The notes under the pieces: generated by a model
Databases searched by the model: none
What the model saw: the letters and a program-made list of their open reading frames with translations, nothing else
Told to the model about the DNA's origin: nothing
In this document: in pieces, positions 1 to 12,261 of the stretch
Layout of the letters: every line of letters begins with the position of its first letter
How positions within the stretch are numbered: position 1 is the first letter of the stretch
NCBI GenBank assembly: GCA_905160935.1
Contig: CAJHZI010000807.1
Span: forward strand, 267,001 to 331,000
Source of the DNA: Enchytraeus crypticus
Taxonomy: Eukaryota; Annelida; Clitellata; Enchytraeida; Enchytraeidae
Direction: 5' to 3'
Length of the DNA: 64,000 nucleotides
Position numbers and translations under genes: made by a program

Positions 1-206
1 CACTGTGCACTGTATAACATATAAAAGGAGAATCAGACATGCGTGACTGTTAAATGCCCCGCAGTGGAAATATTTCACTGAATTGTTTCTGATCTTTAAT
101 CCATTCTTGACGCATTTACTATGAGCAGCCTCACAATAGTACTGACTCAATCACACCATCGTAACTACGAGGAGCAATGATGGCACAGCGCCCCCAATGC
201 CTTGTA

Positions 207-343
207 AAAAAAGCTGGTAACTAAGGTTAACGTCAGTTTCCTCACTCGAAAGCGATGTCAGTGACGGGCTAGACCAGGATTTGAAACCCGCACCTACTGA
301 TCCGCGGTCGAGTATCTTACCGAGTTCGCCACTGGCTCCAGCC
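207..343 (-). repeat. SINE family A (tRNA-derived)
   Basis: Family A consensus, read on the element strand: it opens GGCTGGAGCCAGTGGCGATG, then a box-B-like GGTTCAAATCC, then TCACTGACATCGCTTTCGAG, and ends GACGTTAACCTTAGCTTTAC plus CAGCTTTT. This copy is full length in minus orientation, with a box B changed to GGTTTCAAATCC. At least 14 copies lie in the window. Poly(T) after the tail and lack of cloverleaf pairing argue for a SINE, not a tRNA gene. Confidence 0.85.
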
Positions 344-1030
344 AGTGCGAAGTCGGTAAGTATTATTACTACTAGGTTTAATGAGGGCACATCCCCCAAT
401 GCTACGTATTGCAAGGCTCTTTGAGGGTAGCAGCCCCTAATTTCTGATACTACTCCCTCTTAGCACCCCTCATCAATGATTATCACCAATGGTCTTGAAA
501 CACAAATTCATCAAATTTGCCAAACTCCAGTTTTGTTGCATTATCTAATATTCTTATGTTTCTAGATCTAGTTACGTCCCGGCTACATTGCCTAATTTAT
601 GGGAGAGAGAGCTTCGAAAACAACAGTAATTAGAAAGTAAATGCCTCAGCTATAATTGACCTTTCCCGGAAAACTCCAAGTTTTCTAGAAAAGACGACTT
701 CAGCTGCTATTTATGACGTTTCTTAGTAATTTCATTTGAATAGGACGTTGTTGTGAATTACAAAATATCCGCCCAGATAGGCTTGTGTGTATGTTTGCTT
801 GAATGCCTGTTTATGTGCTTGTTTATGTGCTTGTTTGTGTGTTTGCTTGAGTGCTTGTTTATGTGCTTGTTTAAGTGCTTGTTAGCAGTTGTATTGAGAA
901 TGTTTTGATGCTGTGCTGAAAGAGTCAGTGTCAACAGTTCAAATCAGTTTCGAAGCTAGGTCAGTAACTACAGTCAAAACCAAGTCAGTGGTGGCAGTCA
1001 TATATAGTCGGTGTCAACAGCTGGTTTCAC
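344..1030. other. No gene seen
   Basis: This is intron or flank of the receptor gene. A degenerate GTGCTTGTTTAT repeat occupies roughly 785-885. Nothing resembling the missing TM3/TM4 exons was seen on either strand. Confidence 0.6.
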
Positions 1031-1318
1031 ATGAAAGTATCAACGTGTACTGTTAACAGTATCAAAAGTATCAACAGTAGCAAAAATATCAAAAGAATCA
1101 ACAGTTTCAACGGTGTCAACATTGTCAACAGTGTCAACATTGTCAACAGTTTCAACATTGTCAACAGTATCGAAAGTGTCAACTGTGTCAACAGTGTCAC
1201 CAATGTCAACAGTATTAACAATGTCAAAAGTATCAACAATGTCAACAGTATCAACAGTGTCAACAGTGTCAACAGTGTCAACAGTATAAATAGTGTCAAC
1301 AGTGTCAATCGTGTCAGC
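1031..1318. repeat. Minisatellite, 9 bp GTCAACAGT unit
   Basis: About 30 degenerate tandem copies of GTCAACAGT/ATCAACAAT. Open frames across it on both strands are low-complexity artefacts of the repeat. Confidence 0.9.
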
Positions 1319-1468
1319 TATTAAATTCTCAATAAAAAACTAATTAGTAAATGATGGTTTAAAGTGAACATCTATTTCACGTCGTGAAACATTTAAATAT
1401 AACACTATAACAAACATTTAATGGTTACAATAATTTTTAAATAATTAATTAATTTTTAATAATAGTTT

Positions 1469-1553
1469 CAATAGTGCTCGACGTTGTCATTTATGACTGT
1501 AGCACTATAATTGTTATTATTATTATTATTAATATTATTATTATTATTATTAC
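1469..1553 (+). repeat. LINE family A 3' tail
   Basis: It carries the hairpin-forming 3' end CAATAGTGCTCGACGTTGTC, then GACTGTAGCACTATAATTG and a (TTA)n tail. The same terminus follows the reverse-transcriptase copy at 40.1-41.7 kb. It lies within 40 bases of the receptor exon 6 donor. Confidence 0.75.
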
Positions 1554-1583
1554 AATTTTTGTCACAAAACACCTTAATCTTAC

Positions 1584-1923
1584 CAACAAGTGGCAGTACA
1601 TCTGACGTTGGCGGCATGCTCTCGGTCACCAGCATCAGAAACACAGTCATCGACAGTAGAGTTGTGATGCCCATGGACACTTTCTCCCCAGAATCGCTCG
1701 GTATGTAGAATCCCAGCAGCGCCACTAAGGTAATCAGCAGGCAGGGCATGATCATGTTGAAGACGTAGAATAGGGGCTTGCGGCGCATCTGAATGGTGTA
1801 GGTGACGTCGGGGTAGGGTTCGGCGCAGCAAGAGTAGTAGGTTACGTTACGTACTGCGTGCAAGGCCACTAGGGCCCATTCTGTGTTAGGTATGTAGTTA
1901 GACGTGTCGCCGTCCTCTCCTAC
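1584..1923 (-). CDS. nAChR exon 6 (loop C, TM1, TM2)
   Basis: This 340 bp exon begins at [16 protein letters not shown] and contains the CC pair of loop [17 protein letters not shown]1 and TM2 ([15 protein letters not shown]), ending at [10 protein letters not shown]. The acceptor is TTGATTCAG and the donor is GTAAG. It ends in phase 1; the next exon was not found in the window. Confidence 0.95.
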
Positions 1924-4900
1924 CTGAATCAATCGAGTAATCAATCAATCAATCAATCATGTGAACGTTCAATCAATCGATTAATCAATTTATTAATTTA
2001 GCAATCAATCGATCAGTCAATCAATCAATCAACTAATCAATAATACTGTATGTCAAGCCTACATGCTTCTCTGTTTTCCGCTTTCCTCTTCATATCCAAA
2101 TATGAGTGGACCTTTAAGTCATCTAACATTCCTAATCTCGGCCTGCCTCTGCCTCTATTTACTTCCATTCTGCCTTCTATGACCTCTTTTAGTAGCCTTT
2201 CCCCCTTTAGAATAGGTCCTATACAACTATTCTTCTTATTTTTATTTATCAACTGATATTTTACATATCCATCATAAGAAAACATTAAATTTCGAGTCAT
2301 GACTCAAAGTCCTGTGTCCGGTATAAGTTTTAAATTATTTTAATGTCATACTGCCTTGTTGTCAAAATTGTGTTGCTATTTGTGTCTCTTGTATTAGAAT
2401 GCCCTCATTGGTTTTCTATTGATGCACGTTTACTTTCTTTATGTCTCATTACGCTGATTTATGTTTGTTTAAGTTTTATATATTTTTTATTATTACTTAT
2501 TATTTGGCTGGAGCCAGTGGCGATGTCGGTAAGATATTCGACCGCCGTTCAGCATGTGCGGGGTTCAAATCCTGGGCTCACCCTTCAATTACACCGTTCG
2601 CTTTCGAGTGAGGAAATTGACGTTAACATTAGCTTTTACCGACGTTTTGGCTTCTTACTTTGAACTACAATGAATTTGATAAATCGAGGTCCTATAATCA
2701 AGCTAGTCTAAAGAAAAACAAGTGAACATAAAGAGTTAAGTGGAAGACAGAGAAGAGTGGAGACGTTATATACCATGTACCTGCCAGTAGGCAGTGCACT
2801 AAGAGGAGAGATATTCTAGCAGATTGCTCATCATACCTTTACGAGGTTGAGCATGAATCCATCGTAGGTCCATGAGGCGAATTGCATGGAGCAGTTCTGT
2901 TCGTCGAATGGGAAGTATCTGACGTCGATAGCACAGGAGCTCTTAAATATAACCATAGACAACCACGTGACGTTACCGTCTGACGTCACTATGACGTTTG
3001 TACTGATCGTTGACTTGTAGGACGACACGTCAGCACTGTGAGCAACAACAACAACACTGAACAACAACAACAACAATGAGCAACAACAACAACACAGCTA
3101 CTATGAGTGAGTGAGTGAGTGAGTGAGTGAATAATTGAGTGAGTGAGCGAGTGAGTGAGTGAGTGAGTGAGTGAGTTAGTGAATGTGTGAGTGAGTGAGC
3201 GAGTGAGTGAGTGAGTGAGTGAGTGAGTGAGTGAGTGAGTGAGTGAGTGAGTGAGTGAGTGAGTGAGTGAGTGAGTGAGTGAGTGAGTGAGTGAGTGAGT
3301 GAGTGAGTGAGTGAGTGAGTGAGTGAGTGAGTGAGTGAGTGAGTGAGTGAGTGAGTGAGTGAGTGAGTGAGTTAGTGAATGCGTGGGTGAGTGAGTTAGT
3401 GGTTAGTGAATAAGTGAGTGAGTGAGTGAGTGAGTGCGTGATTAAGTGAGTGAATGAGTGAGTTGCTGAATGTTTGAGTGAGTGAGTGAGAGATAGAGGA
3501 GACAGAATGAGAGAAGAGATATAGAGAGAGAGAGAGAGAGAGTCCAAGGAGTGTGGATTACATGTGGGGCTGATTGGATTATGGAATGATTAGGATCGAC
3601 TGGCAGCAGAGTGAAGCCGATAATGAATCAATCTAAGGAACTGATCATATATCCCATCTGTCATCGACCAAATTAAGAAAATCTATCACATACTGGTCTC
3701 TATAGAAACTTCAGTTTAAATTACTTTCTGCGGTGCAAGCATCGAAAAATCTCATATCCATGTCATGTTTTATAATTTCTCATTATAAGTTACAAAGAAA
3801 GAACAGGAACATTAAAACTAGACCTTAGGAAGAATTATAGTATGAATAGATTTCAATCATTAAAATGAGTTGATGCAGTGATTAATAAATTCATCACATT
3901 TAAAAACAATTCATATGAAAATGATATTAAACACCAAAAAGGTTGCATTCTTTTTATTTATTATCTATGGACCTGCCGGTAGGCAGTGCACTATGAAAGA
4001 GAGAGAGAGAGAGAGAGAGAGAAAGTGATAGAGAGACAGGGATAGAGAGAAAGAGAGAAACTTACAGCTTGATCATGTTGAACAAGATAATTCCTTTGGG
4101 TGAGCTTGGATTTGTCTCGAAGGTTCTCGTTGTTGTCATTGACGACAGTAGCACTATAACTGTTGTTATTAACTGCACTAAACTGCTGTGTTCATAGCGC
4201 AATAGAAGCTATCATAAGCTTTGGTGATATGATATGCTTTTTTGATTTTAGTTTTTGTGACGGTAGCTCGAGTGTGTCGAGTAGAAAGACATTGTTCTTC
4301 TGAACCTTGACGTTAAGAACACTATAGGCGAATACTAACCTGATAGTATGTTAGATTCTTTAAAGAACCACGCATACATGGACATGAAGAGGAAATCGGA
4401 AGATAGAGAATAGTGGAGGTGTTATATACCATGGACCTGCCAGTAGGCAGTGCACTAAGACAGAGATCTGTATTCTTATATCGATACTATGCTCGCAAGC
4501 ATTTCTTCTGTTTCGTACTGTAAGAAATGAACGATATACATGTATGATGGAAAATAGAGAATAGTGGAAGTGTTATATACCATGGACCTGCCAGTAGGCA
4601 GCCAACTAAGAGAGAGAGAGAGAGAGAGGCTAATACTTACTTGTTGTAGAGGAGGATATCAGGCTTCCAGATGGCGTCATGAGGAAGTCTCATGACTTTA
4701 ATTCCTCCAAACTTCTCAGGTCTCCACTTGAGTTTATAGTCTATCCAAGCCTGTGCAGAGTATCAGCATGTCTTGTTGTCTACTCTAAGCATCCTTACAG
4801 TTATTTATTTATTTATAAATTTATTCATTTATTTATTTATTCATTTAGTTATTTATTCATTTATTTTATTATTTTATTTTATGAATTTATTTATTTCAAC

Positions 4901-6247
4901 CACTACACTTTACAAAATAACACGACAACAAACAATAAACTGTGACAGTGAACAATGTTTTGTGGCTTCCTGAGAAGCCCAAAGGCTGTCGAGCAGGACA
5001 TCAACAGCTTACAAAAGACTTTATACTTATTTTAATCATTTTAAAGTCCTATGTTGCTGAGTTACTTACCTTACCATACTTATGTAACCTACTTAACTTA
5101 CCTAACATGCCTATCATACCTAATATACCCTATAACATACCTAACTTACCATACTTACCTAACCTACCTAACTTACCTAACATACCTAACTTACCATACT
5201 TAACTAACCTACCTAACTTACCTAACATACCTAACTTACCATACTTAACTAACCTACCTAACTTAACTAACATACCTAACTTACCATACTTAACTAACCT
5301 ACCTAACATACCTAACTTACCTAACATACCTAATCTACCAAACTTACCTAACATACCTAACATACCTAATCTATTAAACTTATCTAACATACCTAACTTA
5401 CGTAATTAACTTAACTTACTAACTTATCTAAACACTATTGTCTCCGTTCAGACTGACATTCTATCGTGCCTAGAAACGGATAATAACTTATAACTTAGCA
5501 TGACTCAGAACTACCGACTTCACATGATTTAATATGACTTAACATGACTTAGCATAACTTAGCATGACTCGAAACTACCGATAAAATATTATTTGACATG
5601 ATTTAACATGATTTAGCATGACTTAGCATAACTTAACATTACTTAACATGACTCAGAACTATCGACTTAACATGATTGAACAAGTCTTAATACGACTTAA
5701 CATGATTTAACTTACTTAAAACGACTTAGCTTGATTTAACATGACTTAACATGATTTACTACTACAAAGCCTGTATGAAATCCACGTAACAGTTGCCATT
5801 ACATAGAAAAAAGAGCAGAGATTGGCACTGAGAGCAAGGTACAGGGATTCTTGTCTAACAGGTCAACAAAATAATCTTTCACAAAAACAGAACAGTAATG
5901 AACTCTAATAATGGGCTCCTCGCAAACGTCACTGTTTCCGGTAGTAGTTGAAATTTCCCATTCCCAGAGCCTGGGATTGCCTCTAAAGGTTGGATGGATG
6001 TTCAAAGAGCACGGAAAAGCCACGGGTCGTTGAACGATAGCGATGATATGAAAGAGACTGTTTAGTAGTTAAATCACTGATTTCTCTGAAATTAAAGAAT
6101 AAATCTACCGTCAGACAGAGCGAATCAGGAGTTGATACAAATAAGGCCGAAACTGGTTTGAAACGATGTTTACTGTCTATTTGATTCGCTATCGTTTATA
6201 ATATATAATAATAGACAGTAATAATAAGAATAACAATAACAATAATT

Positions 6248-6282
<35 letters not shown>

Positions 6283-8658
6283 GGTTTAACTTCCGCTTCC
6301 TCATACAAGTCAGGGACGTCCCCTGATATCATCTCGGATTGTGAATTTTCTGCTTAGAAATAGACAAATGAATAGCCGGACCTCGCCCTATATTATAGAT
6401 TTCTAGCTAAACTTGTACATAAAGATGCCCAAGTTTATACGAACCTGATTGAGCCAGCAGTTTGTCGTAATTATTTGATTCTTCTCATCCTGAAAATAAT
6501 TATTAAAATTATTATTGAATTTCTCAATAGCTCAGTGTGTAAGCGCTTCTGGTGATGTCATAAAGTTTTAAAAGGCTGTTCCTGAGGTCCTGGGATCAAT
6601 TCCCGGTAGAGCTGATCAGAGTGTAAAATCTCGGACATTCACCGTTCAAGGTAGGCCTTCACTTGTGCTGAGGTCTTGAAGAGAAGCTCTTTGTGCTTAT
6701 GACCTTGATGTTAAACTCACACTTTTAAAAGAAAATTATTATTTAAGTAAAAATATTATTATTTATAGAAAAAATTATTATTGAAGGCAAAAGTGTTATG
6801 TCTGTTATTTAATGCAGTAAATAATACCATTAATTATTTCATTTTTCCTTCTTTTCTTTAATTCCCTTTGCTTTGGACTGATTTTCTGGATTTTGGAACT
6901 TGCACCGCTTTGGACCATTCATTTTGTTCTATTTGGACCATTGATTTTGTCTCAATAGTGCTCTATGCTGTCATTGGCGACTGTAGCACACCAATTGTTG
7001 TTGTTGTTATTATTATTATGCAACTGTCATGTAGGACCTGTTTATAGATGGGACGATGATGTCGATAAAAGATATGTTCAGTCAACGCTGGTTAGAGAGT
7101 GGGGGAGGGAGGAATTCAGGGTGAGCGATAATTAAGGCGGTTTTTATAGGAGGCGACAAGATGGCGGTATGTGAATCACGTAGACGAACCCTGACGACAA
7201 AACCGTGAATTACTCTCTCACGGCTCCACAAAACACCCGGACTTATCGATCAGAAAATATATAAGATGATTTAGTGGCTTAAGCCGAGTACTCGCTGCTT
7301 TTCAAAATTTGTCTATATATGATCTTTTATTCACCAAAATACATGGCAGTAAGAACAGAACAAGAAATGAAAAAATAACTAACGAACAGAAAGAAACAAA
7401 TTACGGATTCACCATTAAAGAGTCTACAAGTAGAAAAATATAAACTAAAATCGCCGTTTATCTTAAGATCGACTTTCCATAATCCAATTAGGTTAATCAT
7501 AACTGAGATAGAGACTCGATTCAGGCCGTATTCGCTATCTATCGCACTTTAGATGTTTGAGTATATTTGGCATTTACTTCTCACTGAGAACTAGGTAATA
7601 ATGGAAATTATACACAACGTGGGAATTTTAAGCTTTTCTTTTGCGAAAGATCGTTCAATCTAATTTCATCGTTTTTATCACACAGCATACACAACACCAA
7701 TGATGCACATTGGCAAAAAGAAAGAGCGTAATATATAATACTTTTTGGAATTTGCACCGTTTTTGGACCTTCATTTTGCTCGCCGGCTTGATTTTGCCTC
7801 AATAGTGCTCGATGTTGTCACTGATAACAGTAGCACTCTAATTGTTATTATCATTATTACTCGCAATATACAGTACTGGATGTACCCGTGTGCAATATGA
7901 ACAAATCCAGGAAATTAAGGAATTTCGTCAGCGAGGGAACTTCGACTATGTTATCGTTAGCATTACTTAAGACAGACAGACGGACATACGGACAGACAGA
8001 CAAAACTGGCTCACTATATCTGATACAATGTACATTTGCATTTGACATCAGCTTTGAACCCAGTTTGTTCTGTCAATCGTGCATTTATAGTACATATATA
8101 TCTCTCTCTTAGTGCACTGCCTACTGGCAGGTCCATTTTATATAACGCCTCCACTCATCACTATCTTCCTTTTTCCTCTTCATGTCCACATCCGAGTGGA
8201 TCTTTAAATCATCTATAGCATTCCTTTTGATATACCATTACTCTTGGGGGATTCTGCTTATGACGAGGTGGGCCACTATACCTTCCACAGCTTTGACAAA
8301 CATTTACTGGGCAAGGCGTCATTCCCTGAGAAAACAATCCTGTTTAACAAAACATATGTAATATACAGAACTTTACGTCAACCTCAGCTTTGTTTGCTCT
8401 GTCGGTGATTGAAATACGAAAATTGAACAATTTTTTGCGATTTATGATCTTTGCGTCTGTTTCTAAGACCCTTGACAATATCTAGAGGACGTTTGGATTT
8501 TTTTTCGTAATCTCGCACAATGCGTGGTCGATGAGATAAATGTAATACCATTTCTCGATGATAAAAATAAATAAATACATGAATAAAATGATAGGTGGTG
8601 ACACGAACATTTATATGAGAAACATGATCGAATGCACTGTGACATACTAGCAACAGGG

Positions 8659-8692
<34 letters not shown>

Positions 8693-9079
8693 ACACACAC
8701 TAGCTACCATTACACGATTATCATAGCGTTATTACAGCTTTCATTCTCACATTTCTTAGTAACGTCGTGCTGTCAGTAATGGGCAAAGTATTTCCATCCG
8801 ACTGTATGATTCATAAATTCATAACATTTTTTGCTAATTATTTCCTTTCTAGATTTAAGAAAAAGGTATTTAGTGGTCATGTTATCGGCGACAGTAATTA
8901 CCAGTAGGCCACTCGGTGTTGTGGTAATTACCTACCGGTTCTGTGGAGATAACATGCAATCTACTCCAGGCTAGACTTCCTCCAAGCATGAAGCTCTATC
9001 CGCCTCTTAGTTACTGTTCAATACCACGCGAGGTACGGTATCAGCTGATAAAATGTTTTATTTATTTATGTATAGTATA

Positions 9080-9134
<55 letters not shown>

Positions 9135-9142
9135 CATGTACA

Positions 9143-9205
<63 letters not shown>

Positions 9206-12127
9206 ATTCGTTTATTACTTGAAATCTGACCTACCGCAGAAAACGTAAAAACTAAATAAACAAACTAAAATACATGGAACAAAAAGCAAATAGAAAGTTC
9301 AATAATACCTAGATAATAATAGTCCAAGATAATGTTTCATAACAGTCATTATACGATATTCTAATGATAAATTCTTAACCACGAAAGGAGTGCGTTTAAA
9401 TGGTATTTAAAATGAAAAAAAGTCCATATACTGTTGAACAAAGAATTACATCGGGTCTATCTAGACCAACCATTAGTTTTGTCATATCAATCAAGAATAC
9501 ATGAAAATGATATTCATCGATTAAATTTAGATTGAAGCGGTTAAGTTTAGATGGAATAATAAGTTAATAATAAGAAAGAGGGAAAGGCAGGCCTCTGCCT
9601 CTGCCTCTTAATTAATTAATAATAAGTTAATTATTCCATTAATTAATTAATGGAATAATAAGTTAATAAGTAAATAAGTTTCGATTCCATCTAAACTTAA
9701 CCGCTTCAATCTAAATTTAATCGATGAATATCATTTTCATGTATTCTTGATTGATATGACAAAACTAATGGTTGGTCTAGATAGACCCGATGTAATTCTT
9801 TGTTCAACAGTATATGAACTTTTTTTCATTTTAAATACCATTTAAACGCACTCCTTTCGTGGTTAAGAATTTATCATTAGAATATCGTATAATGACTGTT
9901 ATGAAACATTATCTTGGACTATTATTATCTAGGTATTATTGAACTTTCTATTTGCTTTTTGTTCCATGTATGTTTGTACGTTTTCTGCGGTAGGTCAGAT
10001 TTCAAGTAATAAACGAATATCAAATTTAAATTTAAATTAAATTAAATTAAAATTGAATCGATTAAATTTAGATTGAATCGATTAAGTTTAGATTGAATCG
10101 TTGAAATTTAGATTTAATCAATTAAATTTAGATTGAACTAGAACAGAATTAAAATTAAACTGAAATTGAACTTAAAATTTAGATTGAATTAGCTGGTGAT
10201 ATGTTCAACAGTATATGGACTTTTTCATTCCACCTTTTTATTTCTTTGCATGTCAATAATAAACAACAAATACAGCATACTTAACTAGAAACTAAGCAAA
10301 CAATCAGGAAGAGGGTTACCTCAAAGAGCCTAAGCTCTGTGAGGTGATACAGTCAGTAGTAATTACAAATAATATCAAATATGTTTGCTAATTGTCTTCT
10401 ATGCTAGAGAATACTGTAAAACCTATGGCAACCATTAATTACTGCACATAAATGAAGGTAAATATCGGTAACATAGTTATATAAATTTAAAGTAGAAGAT
10501 AGTCTGCGTAAACCTTAGTCTTAAAGTTATAAAAATCAAATGAACTAAATCAATATTGAGCTAATATTAAACTAAACATAGTTGACTTAAAGTCTATAGA
10601 AGAAAGAGAGTTACGTGTAGTGTCGGCAGGGGCGGATCCAGGAATTTTTTAAGGTGGAGGCCCGAATGTTTTTTAGAATGTACACATTTCTTGCTTACGC
10701 CACCATTTTCGGGACATCAGACGCCAAAAAAATGCTGTGCGGGGCTCGGGGGGGGCCTAAAACTTTTGCACTACTGCGCTCGGCTCATAAAGTGAATGTA
10801 TCCCCGTATCTTAAACTCCCCGTAATAAGCTCAGATATAAACCTAAAATGCTTAAAATCCTACATTTGTTTGGAAAAAGCAGGTTAATTTTTTCACCTTC
10901 GAAGAAACTCAGCGGATCTGGACGAATTGCAAAAGTGATCTAATTTTGGCGGTGGGGGGGGCTTATGTCTCTCCCAGCCAAGGCTATTTGCATCACTACT
11001 TCGGGACAGAGTTCCCATTTTTTACTCACAGCCTTTTTTCCTCACAGTGGTTAATGTGAAATTGAGAGCTAGTGAAACGGTCAACATTTTTTGGGCCCCC
11101 ATCCATTATACAGAGCTCCTAGTAGGCCTAAACCAAATATATGAAAAAATACCTATTAGAAAAATTCGAGCTATAGTGGAACTGAATTCTCTCTCGTACC
11201 CCCCACCCCTACCCACTGCCCTTACAAGCATTTTTATACATTGAAACAATGAAAATATGGTTTACTTTTTTTACGCCGGACCTAAGTGGGGGGCCCGGGC
11301 CCCCTGAGACCCCTCTGGTTCCGCCACTGAGTGTCGGGTAAATTTTTCCATAGCTTAGGACCAATTACATTCAAGCTTTTTATACGCAGCCCGGAGGGGG
11401 GCAGCCCTGGGGCAGCCCCCCGGGCCAGGGCAGCTAAATATATATTTATATTTATTTTTCATAGACTTTTCATTTTATTTTTTAAATTGGTTTATCTTGT
11501 CCATAACATAATATTTCAATAACAAACGAGACATTTCATTTCTTAATAAATCTGTAGAAATTTAAGAGTTTAACAATTTCTAAAACAATAATCCAGAGAG
11601 GTGCTTAGGGGTACAGTTTCCTCCATTTTTATTTATACATGGTCTATTATAATCTTAATCGTATGTCAATTTCAAGTAAAATTCGGTCACTTGCTAAACT
11701 TTTACATTATTTTGAAAAATCTCCAATTCCGCAATACTGCAAGTCAAAAACTTTGTTTTAGACTCTTCTTGTCTGCAAATTGCTGGCTCAAGCTCGACGC
11801 TCCAAACCCGAATCGTCGTAATATCAGCAATCAGATTACCGGTTCTCGAGCGACGCTCTGCCTCTTTATCCATCTGCCAAATCCCTCGCGAATTGAAACT
11901 CTTTATTACGACGCTGTAAAAGAGATCATCGCCTTTGTGAAGTGTTCTAGAGGGCGGGATGGAAAGATGGAAAGGATTTGAGGAGAATTATCCGCAATAA
12001 CGGGCATTAATATCACGTGATTGATTGGAAGAAGGTGTTTGGCGAGGACCGGGGAAGAGGAGATGTTTCCTGTGTAGGGAGAGGGGACAATGGAAACGAT
12101 TCAAAAAGTGAATATCACCGTTCTACA

Positions 12128-12189
<62 letters not shown>

Positions 12190-12212
12190 TATATACAGTA
12201 TATATATATATA

Positions 12213-12261
<49 letters not shown>

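Noticed and set aside
11601..11981. 126-codon plus-strand open frame
   Set aside because: No recognisable family, no splice context and irregular composition; probably chance.
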